Shown here piece after piece: positions 43,346 through 52,338 of a stretch of DNA of 61,319 bases; position 1 is the first letter of the stretch, and the number at the start of each line of letters is the position of its first letter. The DNA is from Oceanococcus sp041619555. GTDB taxonomy: Bacteria; Pseudomonadota; Gammaproteobacteria; Nevskiales; Oceanococcaceae. The position numbers and the translations under genes were made by a program. A model generated the notes under the pieces. That model saw only the letters and a program-made list of their open reading frames with translations, did no database searches and was not told the DNA's origin. The stretch spans positions 1-61,319 of the forward strand of contig JBFKDQ010000019.1 of the NCBI GenBank assembly GCA_041619555.1. Direction: 5' to 3'.

Positions 43346-44695
43346 ATGATGAATTCAGCCCTGCCCCGGACCAGCCTGTTGGCGTTCTGCCTGCCGGCGA
43401 TCTTCCAGAACTTCATGCATGGACCCGCCGGGGCGCTGTTGCAGGGCATTTATGCCAAGCACTGGGGCCTGTCGCTGGCGGCTCTGGGCAGCGCCGTCTT
43501 GCTGGCCCGCGTCTTCGATGCCGTTACCGATCCCCTGATCGGCTATCTGTGCGACCGTGGGCAGGAGAAATTCGGCACGCGCAAGCCCTGGCTCGCCGCC
43601 GGTGGCCTCATCTCCCTGATCGGAATCTGGTTTCTCTACCGGCCCCCGGCGGATGTCGGCATCCTCTGGTTCACCGGCTGGTTCATGGTGGCGTATCTGG
43701 GCTGGACCATGATCGAGATCCCCTATCGCAGCTGGGCGATGGAACTGTCTTGCGACTATGTGCAGCGCACCCGGGTCATGACCTGGGTGGCGGTGGCCAC
43801 CGCGATCGGCGGGATCGCGTTCTATCTGGTGCCTTTCGCTCAGCAGGCGCTGGGTCAGGTCTCCTCGACCGAGATTGGTCCGGACACGCTGGCCGCTGCC
43901 GCCGTGGTCAGCGTCGTCGGTCTGAGCCTGAGCATCGCGCTGGCCCTGCGCTATACCCCGGATGCGGTGACCTTCATCGCGGCCAAGCGCGACAGCCTGC
44001 GGCAGGTGCTGAGCTCGATTTTTCACAATGGTCCGCTGATCTATGTGACCGCGCTGTTTCTGGTGATGGGGGTCACCTCGGGCATGGGCGGCGGCCTGCT
44101 GTATCTGTACGTGGATGTGTATCTGGGTCTGGGGCCGCAGCTGGCGGGCCTCATGATCCTGGCCAGTCCGGTGCTGATCCTGTCGACGCCGCTGTGGGGC
44201 TGGGCCTGTGCACGATTCGAAAAACATCGCACGCTGGCGGTTGCGGTGGCGGTGCAGGCGCTGTGTGCCTTCGGCTATGCCTTCGTGCCGACCGGCGGGC
44301 AGGGTTTCGGTTTGCTGCTTGCCCTGCTGCTGACCGGCGTCTGCATGCAGGCAGCCGGCCTCGTGGCTTTTCCGGCCATGATGGGGGATGTGGCGGATCA
44401 TGGCCGCCTGAAGTTTGGCCATGACCGCGCCGGGGTCTATTTCTCGTTCTTCACCCTGATGCAGAAAGCGGTGTCTGGTATCGGCGTGATGCTGGGCCTG
44501 TCGCTGGCCGCCGCATTCGGCTTCGATGCCACGGTGCAGGAGCAGAGCGCCTCCGGGGTGCTGGGCATGCAGCTGGCGGTAGCTTACGTGCCGGCCGTCG
44601 CCGCCCTGATCGCGGTGCCGCTGCTGTGGCGTTTTCCGATCAATCGGGCAAGGCAGGCCGAGATCCGTCGCCAGCTCGAGATGCAAGCGGCCTGA
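43346..44695 (+). CDS. MFS transporter, glycoside-pentoside-hexuronide:cation symporter type
   Basis: A 449-residue protein with about 12 transmembrane segments. It has the GPH signature DAVTDPLIGYLCDRGQ followed by GTRKPW, and EIPYRSWAMEL in helix 4-5. Family members take up sugars or glycosides with H+ or Na+, but several act on other solutes. ATG 43346 (or 43349) is preferred. Its divergent placement from AraC next to the peptide cluster makes it the candidate inner-membrane importer for the same substrate, since no ABC or POT/OPT peptide transporter is present. This link is inferred. Confidence 0.88.
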   Translation: MMNSALPRTSLLAFCLPAIFQNFMHGPAGALLQGIYAKHWGLSLAALGSAVLLARVFDAVTDPLIGYLCDRGQEKFGTRKPWLAAGGLISLIGIWFLYRPPADVGILWFTGWFMVAYLGWTMIEIPYRSWAMELSCDYVQRTRVMTWVAVATAIGGIAFYLVPFAQQALGQVSSTEIGPDTLAAAAVVSVVGLSLSIALALRYTPDAVTFIAAKRDSLRQVLSSIFHNGPLIYVTALFLVMGVTSGMGGGLLYLYVDVYLGLGPQLAGLMILASPVLILSTPLWGWACARFEKHRTLAVAVAVQALCAFGYAFVPTGGQGFGLLLALLLTGVCMQAAGLVAFPAMMGDVADHGRLKFGHDRAGVYFSFFTLMQKAVSGIGVMLGLSLAAAFGFDATVQEQSASGVLGMQLAVAYVPAVAALIAVPLLWRFPINRARQAEIRRQLEMQAA

Positions 44696-44804
44696 GGGCG
44701 GAACGGTCGGTCGGATCTGGCCGGTCGCGTACACTGCCGCCGATGAGACCGCATGCAGACGTTCGGTCTTCCTGATTCCGCCGCTAACCCAGGAGTGCAT
44801 CCCG

Positions 44805-45437
44805 ATGACCGCTTCGAACAAGGCCGGGCGATGGCCGGCAAAAATCGGTCCCTGGCTGAAACACGCCGAGACCCAGATCTATGAATCTCCCTGGATCCGC
44901 GTGACCCATGAAGAGGTGACCACGCCGACCGGCACCGCGGGGATCTATGGCAAGGTCAGCTTCAAGCATCGTGCCCTGGGCGTGATCGCGCTGGACGAAG
45001 AGGGCTGCACCTGGCTGGTGGGCCAGCACCGTTATGCCCTGGATGAATGGAGCTGGGAAATTCCGGAAGGCGGGGGACGCTTCGATGAGACGCCGCTGCA
45101 GGGCATCCAGCGGGAGTTCGAAGAGGAAACCGGGCTGCAGGCGGCGTGCTGGTATCCGCTGATGAATTTGCGCACCAGCAACTGTGCGACCGACGAGCGG
45201 GCCTGGCTATTCGTGGCCACCGGGATCAGCGCCAGCCCCCGGGGAGCAAGGCCGGACGACACCGAGCGCCTGGAGATTCGCCGGCTGAAGCTGGCCGACG
45301 CCATCGCCATGGTGATGAACAATGAAATCACCGACAGCCTGTCGGTGGCCGGCCTGTTGAAACTCAAGCTGCTGCTGGGTGATGAGCTCAGTGCACGGCG
45401 GGTACGGAAGGTTCTCGCAGCAACCGATGAAGACTGA
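44805..45437 (+). CDS. Nudix hydrolase, ADP-ribose pyrophosphatase type
   Basis: A 210-residue protein with a complete Nudix box: Gly, five residues, Glu, seven residues, REFEEETGL (within EGGGRFDETPL onward). The preceding EWSWEIPEGG and the HRYALDEW strand are typical of ADP-sugar pyrophosphatases. It should hydrolyse ADP-ribose or a related nucleoside-diphosphate derivative to AMP and a sugar phosphate. It follows the transporter by 109 bases and converges on the DUF6159 gene 14 bases away. There is no evident link to the peptide cluster. Confidence 0.92.
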   Translation: MTASNKAGRWPAKIGPWLKHAETQIYESPWIRVTHEEVTTPTGTAGIYGKVSFKHRALGVIALDEEGCTWLVGQHRYALDEWSWEIPEGGGRFDETPLQGIQREFEEETGLQAACWYPLMNLRTSNCATDERAWLFVATGISASPRGARPDDTERLEIRRLKLADAIAMVMNNEITDSLSVAGLLKLKLLLGDELSARRVRKVLAATDED

Positions 45438-45451
45438 GCCTGCCGCGCCGC

Positions 45452-46306
45452 TCAGCGAAATGCGGCGCGCAGTTCCTCGGCTTTGAAACCGCCGGTTTCT
45501 TGGGTCTGCGTCGCATAGTCATACAGGCCGACGGTCAGCACCGATTTGGCGGCAGTGCCCAGCAGGACGATCAGCGGCAGGGTGATCAGCATCACGGGCA
45601 GAAAAATGACCGCCGCCTGCGGCAGCAGGTAGATGCAGACCGCGAGCAGCAGGCCGAGGCCCGCCATCATCGCGAACATCACAAGGCCAATCCCGAACTG
45701 GGCGCCGACGTTCTCCCCCCAGCTTGCTTTCATCAGCTTGGCCGAGCGGCCGATTGCGGCGGTGGGGGAGGTGTGTTCGAAGATCATCACCGGCACCGCA
45801 AAATAACTGATGATGGTCCAGGTGGTGCCGAGAACGGCCGCCACGATGCGGCCAATTTTCTCGTTGTTCTCCAGCATGTTCAGCAACAGGCCGATGCTGG
45901 CCGAAATCAGCGCCCAGCCCAGGATCCGACCCAGATGCTGGTTGGCGACGGCAAGGCCGTCGGCCAGGGTGGTGTCCTTGCCGCCAAGCGACAGCCTGGC
46001 GGCACCGAGCAGGCCCACATTGAAATACACGGTGATGAAGTAGAGACAGAAATAGGCGAGCAGGGCCAGGAGGTAGAACTGCGGCGGAATCTGCGCGGCA
46101 GGATCGCCGCTGGCGCTGCGCTCCATGGCATCGAACAGGAGCGCCAACTGTTCCGGGCCGATGCCAAGGATGAAGGCGCTGATCAGGATGACACTGGCGA
46201 TGCCGGAAAAAAAAGGGAACAGGATCAGGGTTTTGTCCCGACCGACCACGGCGAGGCTGGTCATGGCCAGGCGCCAGCCAAAGCCCAGACGGCGGAAGAA
46301 ATTCAT
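45452..46306 (-). CDS. DUF6159 integral membrane protein
   Basis: A 284-residue membrane protein with about six hydrophobic segments. Recognisable DUF6159 features are the N-terminal FGWRLAMTSLAVV, then LFPFFSGIASV, the YFNVGLLGAA strand, and VPVMIFE in the fourth segment, followed by an amphipathic loop (SAKLMKASWGEN). The function of the family is unknown. The C-terminal 25 residues are cytoplasmic and charged. It is convergent with the Nudix gene and divergent from the GH3 gene across 192 bases that should hold both promoters. Confidence 0.82.
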   Translation of the reverse strand: MNFFRRLGFGWRLAMTSLAVVGRDKTLILFPFFSGIASVILISAFILGIGPEQLALLFDAMERSASGDPAAQIPPQFYLLALLAYFCLYFITVYFNVGLLGAARLSLGGKDTTLADGLAVANQHLGRILGWALISASIGLLLNMLENNEKIGRIVAAVLGTTWTIISYFAVPVMIFEHTSPTAAIGRSAKLMKASWGENVGAQFGIGLVMFAMMAGLGLLLAVCIYLLPQAAVIFLPVMLITLPLIVLLGTAAKSVLTVGLYDYATQTQETGGFKAEELRAAFR

Positions 46307-46498
46307 CGTTTGGACAAGTCCTGATCAATAAACCGATACGCTATCCCCAAGCTCGGCCGCCGTCAAAGTGCAGCCCGGGCATGGGCGACGCTCAGTGCCT
46401 CCGCGCGTTTGGAGGAGGCCGTTATTGGCGCCCTCGGTACATGATTTGCACACCATGGCATGCTGTCATATGGCTCCGGTGTGGGGAGGAGAAATACA

Positions 46499-48865
46499 AT
46501 GAAATTAGGTGGTTTCTGGCGCGCAGGTGGACTTGCGCTGATGCTGCTGCAGGGCTGTTCTGGTGCAGATCGGGAGCCGGCCGATGAACTGGGTTTCGTC
46601 AGTCGCGATGCCTGTGCGCAGGGCGAGAGCCGCCCCTGGTGCGACCCGGCGCTTGCGCCGGCGCGGCGGGCCGAATTGCTGGTTGCGGCGATGAGCCTGG
46701 AGCAGAAGATCGATTACCTGGCCGGTGATGATCCGCAGGCACCGGCCACCTGTGATCCGTATTGTGGCGTGGTCAATGGCATTGCCGAACTCGGGATTCC
46801 GCCGCTGCGCATGTCCGATGGGCCGGTGGGGGCGCGGGGCTCGCCCGCCACCGCGCTGCCGGTACCGCTGGCTCTGGCGGCGAGTTTCGCGCCGGAACTG
46901 GCCTATCGCACCGGTGCGCTGGTGGGCAATGAAGTGCGGCACAAGGGTAATGATCTGGTGCATGCGCCGGTGGCGGACCTGATCCGCAATCCGCTGGCGG
47001 GGCGCAGCTTCGAGACTTTCGGCGAGGACCCCTGGCTGGCCAGTCGGATGACCGTGCAATGGGTGCGGGGCACCCAGGATCAGGGCGTGCTGGGCAACCT
47101 CAAGCATTATCTGATGAACACCCAGGAGGGCATCGGCGGGGTGCCCCCACTGGTCGCCGCGCTGGGCGGCCGCAACCTGGTGAATGTGGTGATCGACGAG
47201 CGCAGCCTGCGCGAGATCTATCTGCCGCCTTACGAGGCGGCGGTGAAAGAAGCCGATGTGGCCTCCATGATGTGTGCCTACAACTACGTCAATGGCGAGC
47301 CGGCCTGCGCCAGTACCTTCTTGCTGCAGCAGGTGCTGCGCGAGGACTGGGGCTTTGATGGTTTCTTCGTCACGGATTATTACTTCGCACAGAAAGATAC
47401 GATCCAGACCGCCAACACCTCGCCGATGATCGAGATGCCTTACGGCTTCATGTATCACCCCGCCCTGCTGCAGACGGCGGTGGCATCTGGCCAGGTGTCC
47501 GAACAGACCCTGGATGTGCATCTGCAGCAGATTTTCCGCACCCTGTTCCGTTTCGGGTTTTTCGACCGCCCGCGCTACCAGCGTGATGATGCGCAGATCG
47601 ACCAGATCGCGCATGCGCAGATCGCCCGGGAGACTGCAGAGCAGGGCGCGGTGCTGCTCCGCAATCAGGGCGCCCTGCCCATCGACGCACAGGTGAAGCA
47701 CATTGCGGTGATCGGTGTGTCCGCCACCGAGCGGCCCAGTGGTGGCGGCTCGTCCTTCGTGACGCCGTTTCGTTTCATCTCGCCGCTGGAAGGCATCCGT
47801 GAGCGCGCCGGTGCAGGAACCACGGTGGACTACATCGATGGCCGTGATCCGGATGCGGCCGCGGCGCTGGCGACCGAGGCGGATCTGGCCATTGTCTTCG
47901 CCAACAGCATCTCCACCGAAGGCGTGGACAAATTCTGTCTCGCGCTGGATTGCACCCTGGCCGACGTGCCGGATGCGCTGCTGCTCAATGCGATGCCGGC
48001 AGGGGCCTCCGAGGTGCTGGATCTGGTGCTGGATCCAGTCCTCAGTCGCTCGCCGGTGGCGGAGGCACTGGAGCAGGCCTTTGCACCGATCCTGCTCGGC
48101 GGTCAGCCGATGCCGGTGTCGCACCGCAATCAGGATCAGTTGATCTCGCAGGTGGCCGCGGCAAATCCGGCCACGGTGGTGGTGCTGCAGACCGGTGGGC
48201 CGGTGCTGACGCCCTGGCGTGAGGCGGTCAATGCCATTCTTGAAATCTGGTTCGCCGGTCAGGAAGCCGGTCCGGCCGTCGCCGGCCTGCTGTTCGGTGA
48301 TGTCGATCCGGGCGGGCGTTTGCCGGTCAGTTTTCCACAGCGCGAAACCGACACCCCGGTGGCCGGCGATGCCCGCCGCTATCCGGGCATCGCCAATCAG
48401 GCCGAGCATTCCGAAGGTGTGTTCATCGGCTATCGCTGGCTGGATGCCCAGGGCATCGAACCGGCCTATGCATTCGGCTTTGGTCTGTCTTACGGCGAGT
48501 TCGAACTGTCCGGCTTGGTCGTTGATGGCGTGGCCGGTGAAACGCTGGTGGTGACGGCCGAGGTGGAGAATGTCGGTGAGCGTGGGGGCTGGACGGTGCC
48601 GCAACTGTATCTGGGCCTGCCCGAGCCGCGCCCGGCCGTGGCGCAGCCGCCGCGCGCCCTGAAGGGTTTTGCCAAACACTGGCTGGCGCCCGGAGAGCGT
48701 AGATCCTTGCGTTTTGAACTGAGCGCGCGGGATTTGAGCTACTGGGATGAGGAGCAGGCTGGCTGGGTGCTGGCGCCCGGCTGCTATCGGGTGATGCTGG
48801 GGCATTCCTCGCGGGATCTGCCGCTGCAGGGCTCCGTTCCCCTGGGTGGGGGCGTCTGTTCCTGA
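46499..48865 (+). CDS. GH3 family beta-glucosidase-like lipoprotein
   Basis: A 788-residue GH3 enzyme: N-terminal barrel (about 55-350) with nucleophile Asp293 in DGFFVTDYYF and the substrate loops LKHYLMN and MMCAYNYVNG, then the alpha/beta sandwich domain (about 390-620) and a C-terminal fibronectin-III-like domain. A lipobox, MLLQGC, ends the signal peptide, so it is membrane-anchored in the cell envelope. The ATG has a strong ribosome site (GGGGAGGAG, 8 bases). It should remove beta-linked glucose, xylose or similar sugars from glycosides. The next gene, 89 bases on, is a lipoprotein acylase with a similar ribosome site. Confidence 0.92.
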   Translation: MKLGGFWRAGGLALMLLQGCSGADREPADELGFVSRDACAQGESRPWCDPALAPARRAELLVAAMSLEQKIDYLAGDDPQAPATCDPYCGVVNGIAELGIPPLRMSDGPVGARGSPATALPVPLALAASFAPELAYRTGALVGNEVRHKGNDLVHAPVADLIRNPLAGRSFETFGEDPWLASRMTVQWVRGTQDQGVLGNLKHYLMNTQEGIGGVPPLVAALGGRNLVNVVIDERSLREIYLPPYEAAVKEADVASMMCAYNYVNGEPACASTFLLQQVLREDWGFDGFFVTDYYFAQKDTIQTANTSPMIEMPYGFMYHPALLQTAVASGQVSEQTLDVHLQQIFRTLFRFGFFDRPRYQRDDAQIDQIAHAQIARETAEQGAVLLRNQGALPIDAQVKHIAVIGVSATERPSGGGSSFVTPFRFISPLEGIRERAGAGTTVDYIDGRDPDAAAALATEADLAIVFANSISTEGVDKFCLALDCTLADVPDALLLNAMPAGASEVLDLVLDPVLSRSPVAEALEQAFAPILLGGQPMPVSHRNQDQLISQVAAANPATVVVLQTGGPVLTPWREAVNAILEIWFAGQEAGPAVAGLLFGDVDPGGRLPVSFPQRETDTPVAGDARRYPGIANQAEHSEGVFIGYRWLDAQGIEPAYAFGFGLSYGEFELSGLVVDGVAGETLVVTAEVENVGERGGWTVPQLYLGLPEPRPAVAQPPRALKGFAKHWLAPGERRSLRFELSARDLSYWDEEQAGWVLAPGCYRVMLGHSSRDLPLQGSVPLGGGVCS

Positions 48866-48954
48866 GCTGGCGCCGCGTGTCCGCTCCTCCGGCTGGGTGA
48901 GGTCCGGGCGCCGATTGCGCTCCAGAATGCCGTGATCGTGGTGAGGAGAAAAAA

Positions 48955-51495
48955 ATGAAATTCAGAAGCATGGGCCTGCTGGCTCTGGGTGTGCTGGCGG
49001 CCTGTCAGGGCGGACGTGAACTGAGCGGCAGTCGTTCCGGATCGGTGGACGAGGTGACGATCTATCGCACCGAACATGCCATACCCAATATCGAAGCGGC
49101 GGATGCCTTTGGTCTGGGCTACGGCGTGGGTTTTGCGCAGGCCGAAGATAATTTCTGCCTGCTGGCTGCCATGTGGACCAATCTGGCCGGTGAGGGTGCG
49201 CGCTTCAGTGGCCGCTATCTCGGTCCGAGCCGGGTGAACGTCAATCTGTTCAATCGCTACATCAATCAGACGGCGGGGATCGAGCAGATTCTGGAGCTGC
49301 CGCCACCGCATGGTCCCCTGCCGGAAGTCCTGGACTTGCTGGATGGCTATGTCGAGGGCTACAACCTGTATCTGGCGCAGCACGGGGTCGAGGGCCTGCC
49401 CGATCCGGACTGCCGGGGCGGGGCGCATATCCGCCCGATCTCGCGTATCGATGTGGCCCGCCGCCTGTATGAACTGATCGGCAAGGGCGGACGTGATCTG
49501 GTCTGGAGCGGCATGATTGCCGCGACGCCGCCGAGTCTAACCTCCACGCCGCATCTGCCCAATCAGGTGCCCTTGTTCGGGCGGGTGCCGGTGTACTCGG
49601 ATCTGGCCGATGCCATCAATGACACCCTGGATGAGTGGTTGGGCGAGGGCGCAAGGCTTGATGGCGCGCAGATGCTGGCCCTGGGGGAAGCTTTCAAGGA
49701 TCACGTGGAATCCGGCGGATCGAATGCGGTGGGCCTGGGGGCTGAGGCCACCGACAACGGTTCTGGCCTGCTGCTCGGGAATCCGCACTGGGGCTGGGAT
49801 GGATTCGACCGTTTCTGGCAGATGCATGTGCGCATTCCCGGGCAGATGCATGTCTCCGGCATGGGCTTCATCGGTCAGCCGCTGGTGATGATCGGGCACA
49901 ACGAGCATGTGGCCTGGTCGCATACGGTTTCGGCCGCTCGGCGTCTGGCCCTGGCCGAGCTCAGCCTGGTGCCGGGCAAGCCGACCAGCTATGTCGTGGA
50001 TGGTCAGGTGCATGAAATGGAGGCCACTGAGGTCAGCATCGAAGTGCTGGAAGACGATGGCAGCATTGGCACCCGCAGCCACACCTTCTATTCCTCGATC
50101 TACGGTCCGGTGACGACCTCGATCCTCGGCATCGAACTGCTGCCGTGGACCCAGGGCACGGCCTTCGCGATGATCGACATGAACACCGGCAGCGCGCGCA
50201 TCGGCAACCAGTTCTGGGAGTCGAATCAGGCCGGCAGTGCAGAGGAGCTTTATGCGGTGCACGCCAAGTGGGTTGGTAACCCGTGGGCGACGACAACGGT
50301 GGCGGATTCCAGGGGTGAGGCTCTGTGGACCGATGTGGGCACCGTGCCGAATATTTCCAATGAACATGCGGCGCGCTGCAATACCGCGATTGGTCAGGCG
50401 CTGTGGAATACCTTCGCCGTCGCGGTATTGCGCGGCTCGGACTCCAGCTGTGATGTGCCGACCGCAGAGGATTCGGTGGCGCCCAAGACGATGCCGGCAA
50501 GGCTGCAGCCGGTGCTGCGACGCCAGGACTATGTCGCCAACTCCAACGAAAGCCACTGGTTGACCAATGCGCGCGAACCGCTGACCGGGTATTCGCGGGT
50601 GTTCGGACCGGAAAACTCGCAGCGGGCGATGCGTACGCGCATCGGTCACCGCATGATTCTGGAGCGTCTGGAGGGTGAGGACGGCGCCGGCAAGACCACA
50701 TTCAGTCGTCAGGATCTGCAGGATCTGCTGTTTTCCGATCGCAACATGCTGGGTGAGCTCTGGACCGATGATCTGGTCGCCTACTGCCGTGAGGCGGGAC
50801 GGATGCCGGCCACGCCGGATGGTTCCGGGCCGCCGGAGTTCGTTGATGTCAGCGCGGCCTGCGAGGTGCTGGCCGGCTGGGGTCGCACCAACACCCTGGA
50901 TGATCCGGGGGCGGTGCTGTTCTACCGATTTGCCAAGCTGGCACTGGCGGACCTGGACTTCACGACCTCCTATGCCGGGCTGCCGGGTCAACCGATGTGG
51001 ACCACGCCGTTTCTGCTATCTGATCCGGTGAACACACCGTCGGGTCTGAATCCGGCCTATGCCCCCGCGTATACGGCGCTGGCTGATGCGGTCAAGGAAT
51101 TGAATGCCGCCGGTATTCCTCTGGATGCCAGCCTGCGGGATTATCAGCTCAGCGAGTACGGCAGTTCGCGCACGCCGCTGCATGGCGGCGAAGGCACCCT
51201 GGGCCTGTTCAACGCGATGCGTCAGGCCTGGCGTGGCGACCACATCGGTGCCGGACGCAGTGGCCCCAGCTTCCTGCAGGTGACGCAGTTCTTCAAGGAT
51301 GGCCGCTGTCCGGATGATCGTAGCCTGTTGCTGGGCAGTCAGCGCAGCGAGCATGCCTGGGATCGGGCGGACGAGCAGCAGATCAAGTATTCCCAGGGCA
51401 TCTGGGTGGATCCACCGTTCTGCGAGGACGAACTCGCTGCGGCGGTGAAGGAATCGGTGACGGTACTGACGCCAGGCCGGGTGGCGAGACCCTAA
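48955..51495 (+). CDS. Penicillin-acylase family lipoprotein (N-terminal nucleophile hydrolase)
   Basis: An 846-residue Ntn-hydrolase precursor. A lipobox (GVLAAC) gives the mature N-terminus of the alpha chain. After the spacer, Ser256 in ESGGSNAVGLG is the predicted autocatalytic cleavage site and N-terminal nucleophile of the beta chain. GNPHWGWDG and IGHNEHVAWSHTV follow, as in acylases such as PvdQ and AHL acylases. It should hydrolyse an amide-linked acyl chain outside the cytoplasm; candidates are acyl-homoserine lactones, acyl-peptides or beta-lactams. The start follows GTGAGGAGAAAAAA. Most relatives are soluble periplasmic proteins, so lipid anchoring is unusual. Confidence 0.9.
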   Translation: MKFRSMGLLALGVLAACQGGRELSGSRSGSVDEVTIYRTEHAIPNIEAADAFGLGYGVGFAQAEDNFCLLAAMWTNLAGEGARFSGRYLGPSRVNVNLFNRYINQTAGIEQILELPPPHGPLPEVLDLLDGYVEGYNLYLAQHGVEGLPDPDCRGGAHIRPISRIDVARRLYELIGKGGRDLVWSGMIAATPPSLTSTPHLPNQVPLFGRVPVYSDLADAINDTLDEWLGEGARLDGAQMLALGEAFKDHVESGGSNAVGLGAEATDNGSGLLLGNPHWGWDGFDRFWQMHVRIPGQMHVSGMGFIGQPLVMIGHNEHVAWSHTVSAARRLALAELSLVPGKPTSYVVDGQVHEMEATEVSIEVLEDDGSIGTRSHTFYSSIYGPVTTSILGIELLPWTQGTAFAMIDMNTGSARIGNQFWESNQAGSAEELYAVHAKWVGNPWATTTVADSRGEALWTDVGTVPNISNEHAARCNTAIGQALWNTFAVAVLRGSDSSCDVPTAEDSVAPKTMPARLQPVLRRQDYVANSNESHWLTNAREPLTGYSRVFGPENSQRAMRTRIGHRMILERLEGEDGAGKTTFSRQDLQDLLFSDRNMLGELWTDDLVAYCREAGRMPATPDGSGPPEFVDVSAACEVLAGWGRTNTLDDPGAVLFYRFAKLALADLDFTTSYAGLPGQPMWTTPFLLSDPVNTPSGLNPAYAPAYTALADAVKELNAAGIPLDASLRDYQLSEYGSSRTPLHGGEGTLGLFNAMRQAWRGDHIGAGRSGPSFLQVTQFFKDGRCPDDRSLLLGSQRSEHAWDRADEQQIKYSQGIWVDPPFCEDELAAAVKESVTVLTPGRVARP

Positions 51496-51524
51496 GCCGC
51501 AGCAGGCGGCAAGCGTCGGGAGAT

Positions 51525-51554
51525 AAAAAAACGCCCTGCCAGCCTGGCAGGGCG
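51525..51554 (-). terminator. Intrinsic terminator of the outer-membrane barrel gene
   Basis: CGCCCTGCCA (51532-51541), loop GCC, TGGCAGGGCG (51545-51554): a 10-bp GC-rich stem. On the minus strand it is followed by seven T (A-run 51525-51531), the classical Rho-independent form. It terminates the gene at 51599-52192. Confidence 0.9.
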
Positions 51555-51598
51555 TCGATACACAAACCAGGCGGTGGGCCTGGTGTGAGCGGGTTGGC

Positions 51599-52192
51599 TT
51601 AGCCCTCGAAGTAGTAGCTCAGGCCGGCGCGCAGGTCGGACAGGTCGCCATCCTGGGCATTCCACAGGCGCAGTTCGACGAAGCCGCCGACCTGACGGGT
51701 GATCATGAATTCGTTGCCGATCTGGAATTCCAGTCCGTCACTGTCCTCGATGTCGACCTGGCCAAGGGACAGGTAGACCCCATACTGCGGGGTGGCCTGC
51801 AGCATGCCGCCAATATGAAAGCCCATGCCGTCGCCATCCAGGGACTCACCGCCACCGCTGATTTCGGCATTGATCGCTTCCACCAGGCCATACACCGAAA
51901 AATACTCGTTGACCGGCAGCCAATAGCCGGCGCCCAGGCGCCACTGGTCCAGATCCACCTTGGCGCCGCTTTCTTCCAGTTCGACGCTCTGGTATTCGCC
52001 GGCAAGGAACAGGCCGCCGGTGATGCCCACCCAGCCCTTGACGCCGAAGCCCGTTCCATCGGGCTCGCTGCCGCCAGCATCAACGGACTCTGATGTGACA
52101 TAGCCGGAAACTCCGGCAATCGGCATCGCTTCGGCATAGGCCAGTGGGGCCGCACAGGCCATCGCCAGTGCGGAAATCAATTTCAGCTTCAT
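51599..52192 (-). CDS. Small outer-membrane beta-barrel protein
   Basis: A 197-residue exported protein. The signal peptide (KLKLISALAMACAAPLAYAEA) is followed by alternating strands rich in Gly, Tyr, Trp and Asp (GFGVKGWVGITGGLFLAGEY, WRLGAGYWLP, FVELRLW) and ends LRAGLSYYFEG, typical of eight-stranded OmpA/OmpW-like barrels. It has a good ribosome site (GGGAGAG) and its own terminator, so it is a single-gene unit. It is acidic overall. The function, a porin or adhesin role, is not visible. I have no closer family match. Confidence 0.85.
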   Translation of the reverse strand: MKLKLISALAMACAAPLAYAEAMPIAGVSGYVTSESVDAGGSEPDGTGFGVKGWVGITGGLFLAGEYQSVELEESGAKVDLDQWRLGAGYWLPVNEYFSVYGLVEAINAEISGGGESLDGDGMGFHIGGMLQATPQYGVYLSLGQVDIEDSDGLEFQIGNEFMITRQVGGFVELRLWNAQDGDLSDLRAGLSYYFEG

Positions 52193-52338
52193 GGATCACT
52201 CTCCCTTACGTAGAATTTTTTGAAAAACAAACAGAACTCATTGATTAATCAGCGCAAGAATGCATCGCACCCCCTGCTTGCACCACTATGTAACATGGTT
52301 TCAATAGGCGGCACAATGCGGGGTCGTCGAGGCGAAAA

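Noticed and set aside
46505..48805. 766-codon minus-strand ORF
   Set aside because: Shadow of the GH3 gene, which has an active-site Asp motif, lipobox and strong ribosome site.
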